64,000 nt of DNA. It comes from Metallyticus violacea (Eukaryota > Arthropoda > Insecta > Mantodea > Metallyticidae). The notes below the pieces were generated by a model. The model was given only the letters and a program-made list of their open reading frames with translations, was not told the origin of the DNA and ran no database searches. The first letter of the stretch is position 1. Every line of letters starts with the position of its first letter. This document shows positions 1 through 12,118 of this stretch, in pieces. The stretch lies in contig CM060830.1 of NCBI GenBank assembly GCA_030762175.1, positions 46,526,001-46,590,000 of the forward strand. Reading direction: 5' to 3'. The position numbers were made by a program, and so were the translations under genes.

Positions 1-1070
1 TTTCTAGGTTCGGTCATCCAAACAATCGAATATTAGAACTTATGGGTGATCCCAATTAGTTTGGATAATTGATGGTATGCTATATCTAGATGTCACAAGT
101 GAGTGGTCGATACTTGTATGGCTCGCCCAGTATATTCAGAAAGAACACCTACTACAATATACTGAACCGACAAAATGATGTAGTATTATATGGTAAGAAG
201 CAAAAAGATGATCCTAAAAACACGTCCTTTGGAAAATGAATATGCTTTTCAGTAGTTTTTTGCTTTTATTAAAGGGGCGAATTCATCCAATCTTCCACAT
301 TGAATGCAGTTATCTATTTTTCCTATCTTCTTTCCTGAACTAAAGTTTTATTTTATAGCATCGTTCTTCTACATCTCGAGGAGAGAACGGATAGCAATTT
401 CCCCATTACGACAGGGACGGAGCATGTGCTGCTGGGAGATGTAGGTATCGAAATTTCAGCGGCAGTAGAGAATCATTGCACTTAACAATGTATGCTACAA
501 TTCAGAAAAGGGTTTTTTTGTAGAGATGATTCGATTGACTTTTTCAGCACAATTACATATTTCATTCACTACACCGAGAGGGTAAAAAAGCGATATCCAG
601 TGATTTAAAAGTGCGCCAATTTATCCCTTGATCATTTGGAGGTTATTGGAATCTGTTCATCGGTCAATTGAATAACACTGAACTCGGAGAATCAGAAATC
701 GAAGCGATAGTCGAGCTGTGGGGGATGCGGCTGGTTCTCCCCTACCAGTGGCCTACGCCCCTCCCTGTTCTCTGCATGTCTGACAGTCAGATACATTGAT
801 ATAATCGACAGGTTCACAAATTGCCCCACATGTAAAGGGCAAGCTTCTTCGCATTGTCATTACAAGTGGCGGGAATCGATTGGTGTCAGTCTTCGAGCGG
901 ATCATGTCTTGCATTCCGATTCCAAACACGTACACACGCGCCAGTAAACTGGGCAAGATAAACCAGCTCGAGATGTAAAACCAACGAATAATTCAGGAAG
1001 CATACTCCGAGTTTCTACATCCACGAAAAACGATGTAGCCGATGAACAAGACCAGAAGTTCTTTTCACCG

Positions 1071-1091
1071 TTTTTTTTTTTTTTTTTTTTT
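1071..1091 (+). repeat. 21-base T homopolymer
   Basis: Possible tail of a minus-strand retroposon, but no body is recognised to its right. Confidence 0.9.
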
Positions 1092-1974
1092 AATATCTGT
1101 ATTTCCAGAATATGTCCTTACCGCTTGCAAAGAGTTTTGCGCCTCAAAGTTGGACATGCCATAGCCAGCCGGGATTGTACTCTGACTTCGCCTCATAAAA
1201 CTGTGTATAGAATCTTTCCTTATAGCAATGCTGGAGGCTAAATAGGAATTGTATCGGGTAAATACATTCCGATTGACATGATTTAGTTTGACCTTTGTTA
1301 TGTTTCTAATTCCATTTCGTATGTTATCCTGAGTTCTCCCAATACCGAGGATTTGATTTGTACACTTTGTTCTTCAGGCTACCCCATAAATAAAAGACAC
1401 ATATGAGGAGCGAGAGGGCCATACACCAGCTCTAATCGTTCTATCTTCAAACACTTCCCTAATTTCACCCATGGACTCTACTGCTGTATAGGAAACTTGT
1501 TTAAACCACATATATAATGTTTATTCTTCCGTCACCTGATTAAAAATGGAGTCAGAGTGTCATTTCGGTACCCCCTCTTCACTTACTGTCTGCTCGTAAA
1601 AATCGAGTGATTTTGCATCTTGGGCTAATCGCACATCAAACTCCAATTTTCTTATCATAAAAAGGGATTTTTTGTACATAATCTGAATTTTCGGAACACC
1701 AATACCCTGTGTTGTGAGTGTTCACACGACCATTTTGATGGAACTACCCCTCATGTGAAAAGAACACGAGCTGTGGGTCGATTAATCCTTCAGTCACTGA
1801 TGAAAGAAACCATTCACAATAACTTAATGCTGGGAGCTGGAGAGTTGACTAGCGACGTATACGAGGAGAGGACTTTATCAGTTAAGTAAAATATTATGCA
1901 CTGCATGTATATCATCCTCTATTCAAATCTCAATGCTCATTTGGACGTTATCAACACAGTTCTTTAACTAGCCA

Positions 1975-2190
1975 TCTCTTCAGCTCCCTTCAGTACATCA
2001 CGCCTCCGGGTCCACTGGTAGCGTTTGCGGCTAATAATCCGGAGGTCCTGGATGATTATGCTGTCTGAATAAAGTTCTTTATTTCCGGAATTTTTTCCTT
2101 ACCCTGAGAAGATGAATGTCAGACAGCTTTAAGGTGCCAAGGACTTCCGAGCTCATTTGCGCCATCATTAATTCATTTTATTCATTCCTA
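1975..2190 (+). repeat. Possible SINE head
   Basis: GGTCCACTGGTAGCGTTTGCGG resembles a tRNA A-box region, and AATCCGGAGGTCCTGG reads like the lead-in to a B box. The B box itself is replaced by ATGATTATG. The following sequence shows no match to the two main families. Weak evidence. Confidence 0.25.
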
Positions 2191-2789
2191 TGGACTTTGA
2201 CTATCCACAATCTACAGATGTCGCGAGAAGACCAAGTTAGTCAGAGACAACAAATAAAACCTAAAAATAAATAAATAAACATTAACTCACAAGTTATACA
2301 AAATGAGTTGTCGTAGACAGCGGACACCAGTACATTCGTGACGTTTTAAGTTTAAACAGTTTTGTGCTGTATGTGCTGAAACCCCAAATTGTTATTGTGA
2401 TTTTGTTAGTGAACGTTTATTTTGCGCTAACTTCGTATAATTTAGCCTCTGTTAAGCAGTAAGTTTTCGAGTGTGTTTCTTGTTTTGCATTACAAGATTG
2501 TGAATTGTAGCTCTGAGAGGAGGCAATAGTTCAGGGAAATTCCGAATAAATTCTTCACGAACGTGAGGAGCTGCTTCGTATTTATAATAAAAATCCGTTG
2601 CTCTAAAATATTCGCTAACGAATGTAGGTCAGTGATTGGATTGCTCGGAAGCTCGAGGACAAGCAGGCAGGCAGCAGTGAATCGGGAAGGGAGCCGATAT
2701 TTGTCGAGACACAAAACCCCTTGCAATCGGTAAGGACACATTCTGCAAGTCCGGTAGCCGCCAGTGTTCTCTTTTACGCTGGCATCTGT

Positions 2790-3096
2790 TTAATTTTTTT
2801 TTTATTTTGTTATTCATGGACGCTCTTTAACATCTCAGGTCATCAGCGTCATATTTTATTCATGGTGTGAAATGGCCGGTAAATTTTGCTGATAGGCCTC
2901 TTCTTTCAGGCTTGAGGTTATTTTACGTGCCGTAAATGTACGACAAGGGATCCACGGCTTTACTTCCCCTCCGAAGGAAGCCATACTTAGGATTTTTACG
3001 CACGAATAAATCTATCAATCCTGGCCGGGTTTGAACCCGCGATCTTAGGTTTAAGAAGCAAGTATGGTTACCACTACACCATTAGAACCGACAGCA
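2790..3096 (-). repeat. Family 2 SINE, minus strand
   Basis: Read on the minus strand it begins GGTTCTAATGGTGTAGTGG, resembling the A box of a tRNA with GGTNTAGTGG, then the B box GCGGGTTCAAACCC. A body follows containing GGCTTCCTTCGGAGGGG, AAGTAAAGCCGTGG, TCGTACATTTACGGC, CTCAAGCCTGAAAG, GACGCTGATGACC and TTAAAGAGCGTCC. An A-rich tail closes it. The same blocks in the same order occur at 44088 and 44469. Confidence 0.82.
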
Positions 3097-4235
3097 TCTG
3101 TTTAAGAGTTTCCAGCAAAAACATTAATTACCTAAAGCAATAGGATTTTAAACTTTAGCGTTGAGTTTACATTTTACGATAATGATAATTGCTGCTTGTC
3201 ATATTCTTGGCAATCAAACTCAGCAACCAGTGAATCAGTCAGAGCACTCGCTTTACGTAAAACATTGTAAATGTTATGCTCATTTTTAAATATAAGTTAT
3301 TCATATAGAGCAGGGGCTCTCAAACTTTTCAAAGATCTTACCCCCATGGCCTAACCGAAAATATTTTTTTTTAAAGATAAAGAAGGACAAAGAAAGGCAT
3401 CAATACTTTAATAACCTTCTTTATATTTGGAAAAATCAACTACCTCAGGTGATATATATATCCAAAGGAGTATTTTTGCTATGTAAATTATGACAGTAAC
3501 TGTTCCATGCTTGTCTATTTGAAAGCTCTCTCCGGAACAAATAGTCACCTTCATTTTAGCTGGAATTTATTTTGCACATTTTAAATTTTTCATTCTATTC
3601 GCGAACCTCCGCTGATGTAGAGAATGTCGTTTTTTCAAAAACGTTAAAATTAATTAAATATTTTTCATAATATATAAAAATGATGAAACTTTATGACCAA
3701 CTGGTACTTATTTATTTTAAATAAGTCACTCAATGGCAGTTATGGCAAAAACGCTCGACTTTTCTGATACTTGGAACGATTTAGAACGCATTTCTGAGTA
3801 GTTTATGTTATATCAAATATTTGCTATGGTCACTATATGCAGATTTACCTATATATTTTGCTTAACATCCGATATTTAAATTTAACACTGCATCAAGGAA
3901 TGATAAAAATAACCTGATTCACGACAGAACATTTACTTTAGCGATTGTGAAGACGGGCAAAGTGAATTTGATTTTTCGATTTTCCAGTGAAGGTTTTAGT
4001 AATTTCCTTTCCTGTTCGGAAACCCAAGGGCTCGAAGTGCATATTTTAGGGCGTGGTGATATTATATTAGCATCAAATTGCTATCAGCGCCCATTTGTCA
4101 AGATATGCCGGCTCCTGACAGGTTGAGAAATTGAACGGAAAACGCTTCCATTATTTCCTAGGCTAAACACTAGGCTTCGATATTGTCTACATGGTGAGGG
4201 GAAGAAGCTTACCAGAAGAGAAAATAGGGAGGGAA

Positions 4236-4236
<1 letters not shown>

Positions 4237-4269
<33 letters not shown>
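4237..4269 (+). repeat. 33-base A homopolymer
   Basis: Longest A-run in the window; no SINE body is recognisable upstream, so its origin is unclear. Confidence 0.95.
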
Positions 4270-4274
<5 letters not shown>

Positions 4275-7049
4275 AGCAGACGATTATCGTTGCGGAAACA
4301 AGGAGAATTTAGCACCAAATCCATATCCTGTATTTGTTTTTGATATTTCTGGGTTATATTTTAGGATTTCGTATCGCCTTTATTGCGTTACGAAGATAGA
4401 AAATGAAGTATATATCTTTTTATATCAGATTGACCGGTGCTTCTTCCCCAAATTCTATTTCCTCTTGGTTGGCAATCCACTATGTCTTCTGTACTTCATT
4501 TTTGTATTTGTTCTGCATGAGCACCTTTATGCTTTAGCTTTTCAAATCCATTTATTTTCTTCTTTCTTTCGTCTTACGATGAATTTCATCTCTGATGCAC
4601 GACTTTTAAAATTTACTGTTGTTTTCTGTCGAAACCCTCTGATGTTTTGCTTTCAGTATTGTAATACACTCACCCAAAGATATGAAAATTCATTTTATTT
4701 TTTAAAATTTAATTGCATTTTTGAGATTAATATAGTCTTAAAGTATGGATACCACCGGCTGCGCCACCCTTAGTTGCCGAGCTGTAAAATACGCGTAAGC
4801 GAACAAGTTTTACAATTAAGTACGGTATATTATTGATACATACTAGAAATATTTGGTTTTACTTACTTTTAGAGATAAGAAAACGCTTTTTAATGTTTCT
4901 ATGCCCTTGGAAAAAAAATTAAAAGATTTGCCTACAAAATGGTTAAAACCCCTTCGTTCACCTTATTATCATTGTGAAAATTTCCTCTTCGTGCGTCTTT
5001 CTTTAATTCTGAGTAAATATAATAATCACTAGGGGTTTAATCTGGGCTGTATGGCGGTCAGTCCAATTTTCTGAATCTACAATACTTCACAGCATCTCTT
5101 GCAACCTGGACAATGTGCATTGGTGAATTATCATGCAGAAAGCGAACAGTATATCAGCCTCTTTACTTTACTTTATTGCTATCGCAGTTCATGTGGAATG
5201 TTACAGTAGATTCTGCATTGACACTGGTATTTCTCTCTTTGAACCCAGGAGTAAGTCCTTCCTTTATAAAATTGTTTTAACGCATAGTACTGAACATTCA
5301 ACATTGGCAAAATTTGCTTACGTATCGTTACTCATATGACTTAGAACCGGAACTTAGAGCTCCTTAACATTAAATTCATGTTTTGATTATTAATAAGATT
5401 AAGGTTTTATTTTTGTAAATATTCCAGCTGATATGTATATATTTTTGCATAACAGGATTCCTAGTGGAAGTATTGCATTCATTTTCCAGGTTCTTACTAT
5501 TATTATGATGAATGGGAAACACCTGCATGAAAAACGTTTAGAAAGAGACAGAGGTATTGTATATAAGGATTGTATTGTACGTGTAATAAAAAGGACTGTC
5601 TGTGAGCGGCTATTTAGCGAAAGCAAGTAGGAGTGAAGGCAGAGTTAAGGGAGACTTGTTATTTTCAGTTTCGTGTGAATAGTTTAGAAAGAACATTGCC
5701 GACAGATGGTAAAAGGGTCATTTCCACTTTCCGAGTAAAAATTAGCTATATTGTTTATTTTACAAACCAAAGGACAAAGACGAGACAACGCATTTAGAAA
5801 GTGCCGATTTCTGGAAAAACTTTGAAGATGACAGACAAAATATTATATGACCCATTAAAGGTTCTTACCGCAAATGTCCAGGAACTAGAGGCAGCAGACA
5901 GGTGGATAGGGCATTCTTTATCTATAGGAATATAGTTGTCAATCTGAAGGTAACGTAAGGGGAAATGGTGGTTATAGAGGTCCAGCATGAAAAATGAAAG
6001 CCCAAAAATTTGACAGGAAATCTTTCTTGGAAAAGAATAGACCGAAGGAAAGTGTGGGAGCGTAGGCAGAGAAATAAGTAATACTCAATTGACGTCGTCC
6101 AGAATGGATCAGAGGCAATCTGTACGACAATAAATATTAGATGATCTCCAATAGGAAAGACCCCAAATCAGTATGATTTTATAGTAATGGAGAATTATAT
6201 TTCGCGTAGAAGGGGCTTATGAATAGAAAACCGAAGATAGAGTGTATACACAGAGAAGTTTGTAAGTTACAAGTTGGTTGTGAAGGAGAAGTATGTTACT
6301 TACAAATATTATCAGTCATTAGTTAGTTAGCCAGTCAGTGGCAAATTAGTTGCGCAGGAGGAGTAGTGAGAGCAATAAAGCAAGGGGTGATAAAGTTACT
6401 CGGCTACGATAATAGTTAAGTGCAGTGAAATAGTAGAACAGTAAACTCATAAACACTTAAAGGTAAACCATCGTAGGAACAAAGAGAATTCACACGAAGT
6501 GAGCAGTTAGCGAAATTGAGAAGAGTGAAAAGTAGTAGGGTGAAAGTAAACAGAAATATAACATAAGAAATAGTCAGAATATTCAGGTCTCTGCGGACAG
6601 TCCGACAAATAATAAGAAACTTTATCAAGTCAATAAATTGTGGTTTATAGAGACGGTTGTGGTTTTTTTCCCCCCTTGTGACTGCTAAGAAGACCCTTCT
6701 TGTTCCGTTGACTCCCACGAGTCACAAAACATCCAGCATAGCAACCCCTGAGAACCCAATAACCATAAGAAAACTCCTTCAAAAGACGCAGCAGGATGTG
6801 GCACTGTTACAACTAACCAACAATCAATAACATCCCCCGTACACACCACCCTAGGAGATAAGAACTTGAGAATTTCTCCAAGATAACGATAGATATGAGC
6901 ATTGTGCTATTGTTGAATTATAATAAGCAAAGTTAAGGCTATTTCTGGCGCAAAACGTTTGTGCACCGCAACTTGGTTACATATGAAACCTATCTCGTCA
7001 TTCGAGAAATTTCGTTATTTTCAAACATATTATTTTTATTCCAATTACA

Positions 7050-7860
7050 AAATTTTAATGCAGAATATAAAGAAGAAGAAGAAGAAGAAAAAAGGAGTCC
7101 CAAGCAAGAAAAACAGAGATAAAAAGAGAAGATAAGAGAATAAGAATACGACTACAAAGTGTTAGATGAGTAAAACTAATACATGATAAAAGAGGGACTA
7201 TAAAGTGAAGAAAGAAAATTGTAAGAAGAATTTAAACGATTAAGGAACGAATCACCAAGAGAGAAGAAAAACTACCAAAGAAAAATAGTGAAGAAAACAA
7301 AAAATTTCGACTTAACTGCTCTAAACGTGTGCTTCGTAAAATGAAGAACAGAGAAAGATGAAAGGATAAGAAGAGGGGCGAGGAAAACTGTAGACTGAAA
7401 TATATATGTGGCAAAATAATAGTTAAAGGGAAATTTGAAATACATCATCTTAATTTTATTGCTTTCCTGTCCTTACGAATTTTATATTTAACTGATTAAA
7501 ATATAAACTCTAATTTAACTATTAAAACCACTGGTATCGAAGCTACGAGTATTTATACTTATGGTCATTATAACGTCGATAAGAATTAATGAAAGGAAAG
7601 GAGAAAGATATAAAACAATAAAGGAAAAGGAATAAAGAATGCTAAGTACTGAAGAAAAAAATACTTAAATTGTGTGCTTCGTGAAGAACAGAGAAAGAGG
7701 CACGGTAAAGGAGACAGTAAAAATATAAACTGAAAAACATTATAATAAAGTGATAGATTAAAGGAAACTGAAATACCATTATAAGGTGAATGAGAAATAA
7801 TGGAAGGAGAGGAGAACTATAAAACAATAAGGAAAATGGAACAAAACAAAGGTGACAAAG
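7050..7860 (+). repeat. Purine-rich block with repeated words beside the Fn3 exon
   Basis: About 800 bp are strongly purine-biased on the plus strand, hence pyrimidine-rich on the transcribed gene strand just after the Fn3 donor. Words recur: GTGTGCTTCGT...GAAGAACAGAGAAAG at about 7328 and 7670, and ATAAAACAATAA(A)GGAAAA at about 7608 and 7820. A GAA run occurs at 7072-7090. It looks like a degenerate, locally duplicated simple-sequence region. Confidence 0.6.
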
Positions 7861-7868
7861 ATGCTTAC

Positions 7869-8168
7869 CTGTGCGTTTTTCAGCGTCCCGGAAGGTGACT
7901 TCCTCCAAAACGACGCCAGCACTACGTCCCTTGGTGTTGACGGCAAAAACGGCAATCCTGAACGTGATATCGGGTTCCAGATTGGCAAGGAAGAAAGTAG
8001 GCGACTCGGCGTTGGTGAGGTTATAACGAGGCACACCGGAGTCCGCAGAATACAGCTCCAGGAGGAAGTGCTGCGGAAGTCCGCCATCGAAACCTGGTTG
8101 GCAGGAAACTTCGACAGAGCTGCTTGTTTGATTCGACAAGGTACAGTTGCGTACTGGGAACGGCTTTC
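7869..8168 (-). CDS. Fibronectin type III exon of the same Sidestep-family gene
   Basis: This internal exon encodes the membrane-proximal fibronectin type III domain that follows the last Ig domain in Sidestep proteins. It begins after a TTTGTTACAG acceptor (AG at 8170-8169) and ends at a GTAAGC donor (from 7868). The first two bases, GA, complete a Gly codon started by the last G of the Ig exon, giving the continuous junction VVAAG-KPFPVRNC. Visible features are the family motif SCQPGFDGGLPQ, the strand FLLELYS, the turn FAVNTKGRS typical of the end of an Fn3 fold, and the closing DAEKRTG. Sequons are NCT, NQT and NLT. The exon is 300 bp, phase 1 to phase 1. The transmembrane exon should follow but is not recognisable between here and position 1. 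Longer open frames running past the donor or acceptor, and the open frame on the other strand, are not coding. Confidence 0.92.
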
Positions 8169-8944
8169 CTGTAACAAAAGATAAGATAATGTAACATATG
8201 CTTTTCCATTTGGTTTCATGTATTTGGCAAGTACTTTATTTATAAAGGCGCGCACAATGCATAGCAAGTATGTTATTACAACTTACTCCATTCATGTACA
8301 TGGCCCATGAAATGATGACCAGTTTAATTCCTTATTGGATAGTTTTGGGCACATCTTAAAACTGAGGAGAGAACGTGTCGATCTAAATAACCATGAAAGA
8401 CTGACGAATATAACCTCAATACATATCATATCATTACATTTTTAAATGACAGTATCTTTATTGAGGGGTTTCAGCAAAATGTTTGTAGTTATATAGTAAA
8501 GTGCGAAAACATAATGTTAATGTATATCAACATCTAAATGAAATTAGTACGATAATTATATAATTAACTGGCAGTATATTAATGTCTTTTAGAGGACCCT
8601 GAAAGAAGTAAAAGGGAGATAAACTTTTGAACACAGTTTCCGAAAATATACGTTCCAAACACTATGAAGAAGGTTTTTGCATGTTGCAAGATTGAAATCG
8701 TTTACAATGCGGTTGAAATATGGTAGAACTTTCAACTCGGATACTTTAACAGCTGATCTAAATACTAATGACGAATATTGCCCAGCATGTATACATATCA
8801 CATCCATAATTTATAACATACAAAGACTTAATTAGGGCTGCCTAGAAAAGAACATGATAATTGAAATACAGAGAGTTATTTGCTCTTGAACACAAACTGA
8901 TGTGGACCAACCTATCGATTTCTACATCTTAATAGTGTTTAACG

Positions 8945-9240
8945 CACCGAGGGGTGTGGCTCAGACGATAAGGCTTGGGACTCGTATCCGGGAGGTCCTA
9001 GGTTCAAATACTGCGGCCACTAAACTAATGAAGGTTTTCCATTGCATTTTAAAAATGAGCAAACATTTTTCTATCATGTGTTTATCTTCCATCATCATTT
9101 CGTCTATCTGTGTGTGCATACATCTTCTATGTTTCTGATGTCAACGAGACGGCCCTGACAACATTCGTTGAGGGAACCCCTCGGTGTGCACGTGTACTCT
9201 ATGTGTGTCAGAGTAAATAGCTCCCACTGATTGACCCGGG
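8945..9240 (+). repeat. SINE-like repeat with tRNA-like head
   Basis: GGTGTGGCTCAGACGATAAGG resembles an A box, and GGTCCTAGGTTCAAATAC, 35 bp further on, resembles a B box. The body that follows differs from families 1 and 2 and includes GACGGCCCTGACAAC and CCCTCGGTGTGCACGTG. It is flanked on the right by the degenerate family 1 copy. With one copy in the window the ends are approximate. Confidence 0.5.
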
Positions 9241-9259
9241 CGTTGGTGTGCAAGATACT

Positions 9260-9440
9260 CGTACCTGAGAATGAAGTGATAAGCTTGGAAAGGGTTTTTA
9301 TTTAGGAAACAAGTATTCCAGGCTTTTGTTATTAAAGAGGTTGAAGAAAACCTGGAAAAATATCTTGACGGTTCACGAATAACTTCGGATCTCGAATTCG
9401 TGTCTTAGCGAGCTAGGGCACCCATGTCAGTGCATTTCTA
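9260..9440 (-). repeat. Degenerate family 1 SINE
   Basis: This segment retains AGGAAACAAGTATTCCAGGC and GAAGAAAACCTGGAAAAA from the family 1 body. A strongly mutated tRNA-like head follows (GAATTCGTGTCTTAGCGAG). The conserved 3' end is absent. It is an older copy than its neighbour at 9703. Confidence 0.5.
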
Positions 9441-9452
9441 CTGGTTTAACAC

Positions 9453-9600
9453 ACTTGTCTTCTTGCCATAGAAGAACTCAACGAGTTCGAAATATAGCGA
9501 TTTCAATTGTGACTTTCTCTTAAGTGTTTTATCCTTTTAAAGCTTCAATAATTACTGTTAATTTGTTACATTGCCAATAGTGTTACTTTATTTTTATTTT
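9453..9600 (+). repeat. Partial second copy of the foldback repeat family
   Basis: This copy shares CTTGTCTTCTTGCCATAGAAG, the arm GAAATATAGCGAT, TGTGACTTTCTCTTAAG and the tail AATTACTGTTAATTTGTTACATTG with 35836-35970. The left arm is missing, so it cannot form the hairpin. A TC/AC microsatellite follows. Confidence 0.68.
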
Positions 9601-9607
9601 TCATTTT

Positions 9608-9612
<5 letters not shown>

Positions 9613-9655
<43 letters not shown>
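9613..9655 (+). repeat. TC/AC compound microsatellite
   Basis: An uninterrupted TC run passes directly into an AC run. Confidence 0.97.
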
Positions 9656-9702
9656 ATGCATAGAGGAAACGGTATAAATATGGAATGCCATTTTGTTTTC
9701 GG

Positions 9703-9980
9703 TTTTTTTTAGTAATGTTTAACGCCCGTATTTACTACTGAGGCACCACAGGGGGTGACCACTGATGATACACGAGATGAAATGTTATATTGGGAAAGGA
9801 CTTTATATTTTTTTTAAAGGAAGGAAGCGTTCCAGGGCTAAGTTTAGGATACCTCCCCGGCATTTGCTGAGGACTGAGGAAAATCTGGAAAAAGAAAAAA
9901 AAAAAAACAGTCAGGGAGAACGGTCCTGGTGGGATTCGAACCCCAGACCTCCCTTAACAACCTCGGTCTTTTCGGTTGCT
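9703..9980 (-). repeat. Family 1 SINE, minus strand
   Basis: Starting with a T-run, it shows the reverse complement of the family 1 body: TTTAACGCCCGTATTTACTAC, GAGGCACCACAG, AAGGAAGGAAGCGTTCCAGG, CTCCCCGGCATTTG, then an A-run and the head with B box GGATTCGAACCCC. Most of the head up to the A box is present but damaged near 9950-9980. It aligns end to end with the copy at 26506. Confidence 0.8.
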
Positions 9981-11145
9981 ACTATCAAGGCAACTAGGAA
10001 AAAGCTTGTGAACTACTCACAATGTTTAACCATATTAATAACGTAAAAAGTTTATATGTGAATAGCGTAACATGACGGAAAATGTAGAAAACACATCTTT
10101 TTTTAAATAAACTGCATTTCTCTTTTTTAAAAAGCGGGATACAAATATGGAATACTGTTGAAAGTTAGTTCAATTAAAACCATTTATTATAATGATGAAG
10201 CGAAGCCTTTTTTCATGTAAATCTGACAAAAAAAACATAAATCTACTCTTGTCTTTTTTCATTTTCAGTAATCACAATCCACATTTAACATTAGAGCTTG
10301 ATCACATTTTCCTTGATAAATAAGAAAGAAGTGATTGTGTGTTTCCTGAAAGATACCCTGTCTCTTCATTAAAAACCGCAGCCATCTCACTTAAAAATGA
10401 TGTGAGATTTTTTTTTCTTTTTGTTAACTGGAATATCATGGCCTACAAGTTCCTTCTTGTTAGCCTAAAGAAGCCATTATGCACTGAAGTAATTGTTCTT
10501 ACATTTCAGTAGATTTTACTGTTTTTTGGTCCAATTTTTAGTTGAGTAGCCTCACTTGCTGACACTTTTTAATTTTCCAATATAAATAATATCTTTTTGG
10601 AACTTTAAACATTTACGATGCTTTAAGCGAAATCATCTTTATTTCTGTTACTTGTTTTATTGCTCGCTGCGTCGCGTTAGATTACTAGTTTTCCAATTTA
10701 GTGACACTGCAACCTTTGATATTCGAAAGCGTACGAAAGACAAACAAACAATGGTGCCTGATATGTGTATACTATAGCATTATGTACGATTCACTTCGAT
10801 AAAATTATATAAAAAAAAAAAAAACAATATGCTACACCGTATTATCTACTTACTCTCAAACATTCTCGACTGATCATAAAAAATAAAATAACTTCAGTTT
10901 CTACCGCCAAAGAGCAGAATTCAGGATTCACGCTGTTTACCATCTCGTTTGACCTTCATCAGAGTGGAGCACCTACGAGACCAAAAAACCTGGGTATTCC
11001 ATGTTAGCATCCTTATTGATTTCCTCTACTGTGCTACAGGAGGTAGTGGTGTCTTCTCTGCGCATTTTTAATGAGATTTGTAATCACTCAGATCAGTTCT
11101 GCTTCCGTAATGCTTCCAATTTCATTCTTGACTAACTCTTTAAGA

Positions 11146-11375
11146 TTTTTTTTAGTAGTGTTTAACGCCCGTTTTTACTACTGAGGCACCACAGGCGTTG
11201 GACACTGGTGATACATGAGATGAAATGATAAACCGAGAATGTACTTTTTAAGGAAGGAAACGCTCCAGGCTAAGTTTAGGGTACCTCCCCGGCATTTGCT
11301 ATTTATGAGGACTGAGGAAAACCTGGTAAAAACTTCAGTCAGGGAGGCCTTAACGACCTGCCAACTCTGCCAATT
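11146..11375 (-). repeat. Family 1 SINE, head-deleted copy
   Basis: A T-run is followed by TTTAACGCCCGTTTTTACTAC, the caccacagg block, GGAAGGAAACGCTCCAGG and CCTCCCCGGCATTTG, as in the other copies. The tRNA-like head is reduced to AGGCCTTAACGACCTGCC, so the B-box part has been deleted. Confidence 0.78.
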
Positions 11376-11730
11376 AATTATTTAAGATACAGATATTTCT
11401 GTGTACTTTACACTTGAAAAAAATGCAACATGCGTGTCATGTCGTAGTACTTCTACTGTATCTGGGTTTACACAAATGAGGTGCAAAACAATTATATTTT
11501 GTTGAAACAAATTGAAATATAGATGTGCCACAGAGGACAGTTCTATCTTCATTATTACAGAGAGAAAGCATTTCAGCCATAGGCTGCGGTGAAATAATAT
11601 GATTACCTTATCAATGGTCATACATATTTCGTTGAAATAATGATAATGAGAGAGGATCGGCTTAGTACTGCTGAAATAAGTAAAAATCGTCCAAAACTGG
11701 TAAAACGAGAAATGCAAATAAGAAGATTAA

Positions 11731-12118
11731 AGCAATAAGTCAAAACATTTGTATCTAATAATTTTGCCTATTACTATTGCTAAATATGAAGCTTTTGAAG
11801 AAACACTGCTGTCCTAAAGTTCAATTTGCAAATCTATCATACATTTTTAATTAATTTTGTATTTAAGGAAGCCTAGATATATAAAATTAGCTATTTACAA
11901 GCAGAATTAACTTATATAGCAATTAGAATAACGAGTTAAAACATTTGTACCGAATACTTTTGCCTATTACTGTTGCTAAATACGAAGATTTTCAAGAAAC
12001 ACTGCTGTCCTAAAGCTCAATTTGCAAATCTATCATACATCTAATTAATTAATTTTGTGTATAAGAAAGCCAAGATGTAAATAATTAACTATCTCTACAT
12101 TAACTTATACAGCCGTTA
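11731..12118 (+). repeat. 196-bp tandem duplication
   Basis: Two adjacent units share blocks in the same order at a spacing of about 196 bp. Examples are AAAACATTTGTA, TTTTGCCTATTACT, GAAACACTGCTGTCCTAAAG and CAATTTGCAAATCTATCATACAT. By eye the units are well over 80% identical, with small indels. Neither codes for protein. It looks like an old local duplication. Confidence 0.8.

Larger units (their letters stand above)
1..7868 (-). other. Partial downstream intron of the Sidestep-like gene
   Basis: This intron follows the Fn3 exon donor at 7868-7867 and leaves the window at position 1. I searched the minus strand for the expected transmembrane exon and found none. The hydrophobic open frame at 6416-6718 lacks family features. 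Contents recognised are a family 2 SINE at 2790-3096, a possible tRNA-like SINE head near 1975, homopolymer runs, a hAT-like terminus at 3311 and a long purine-rich block at 7050-7860. The stretches 1-1970, 3.4-7.0 kb hold no supported gene. Confidence 0.75.

Noticed and set aside
6416..6718. Hydrophobic minus-strand open frame considered as the missing transmembrane exon
   Set aside because: It lacks a phase 1 acceptor in the right place and any Sidestep-like juxtamembrane sequence.
7642..8139. 165-codon minus-strand open frame containing the Fn3 domain and a hydrophobic tail
   Set aside because: Only the part up to 7869 is coding. A GTAAGC donor follows and the hydrophobic tail is pyrimidine-rich intron read through, not a transmembrane segment.
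7852..8184. 110-codon plus-strand open frame over the Fn3 exon
   Set aside because: It is the antisense shadow of a real exon with no family resemblance of its own.
8945..9015. Possible tRNA gene
   Set aside because: A and B boxes are present but imperfect and the arms do not pair as a cloverleaf; it fits the head of a SINE. The same holds for the heads at 26506, 32240 and 44088.
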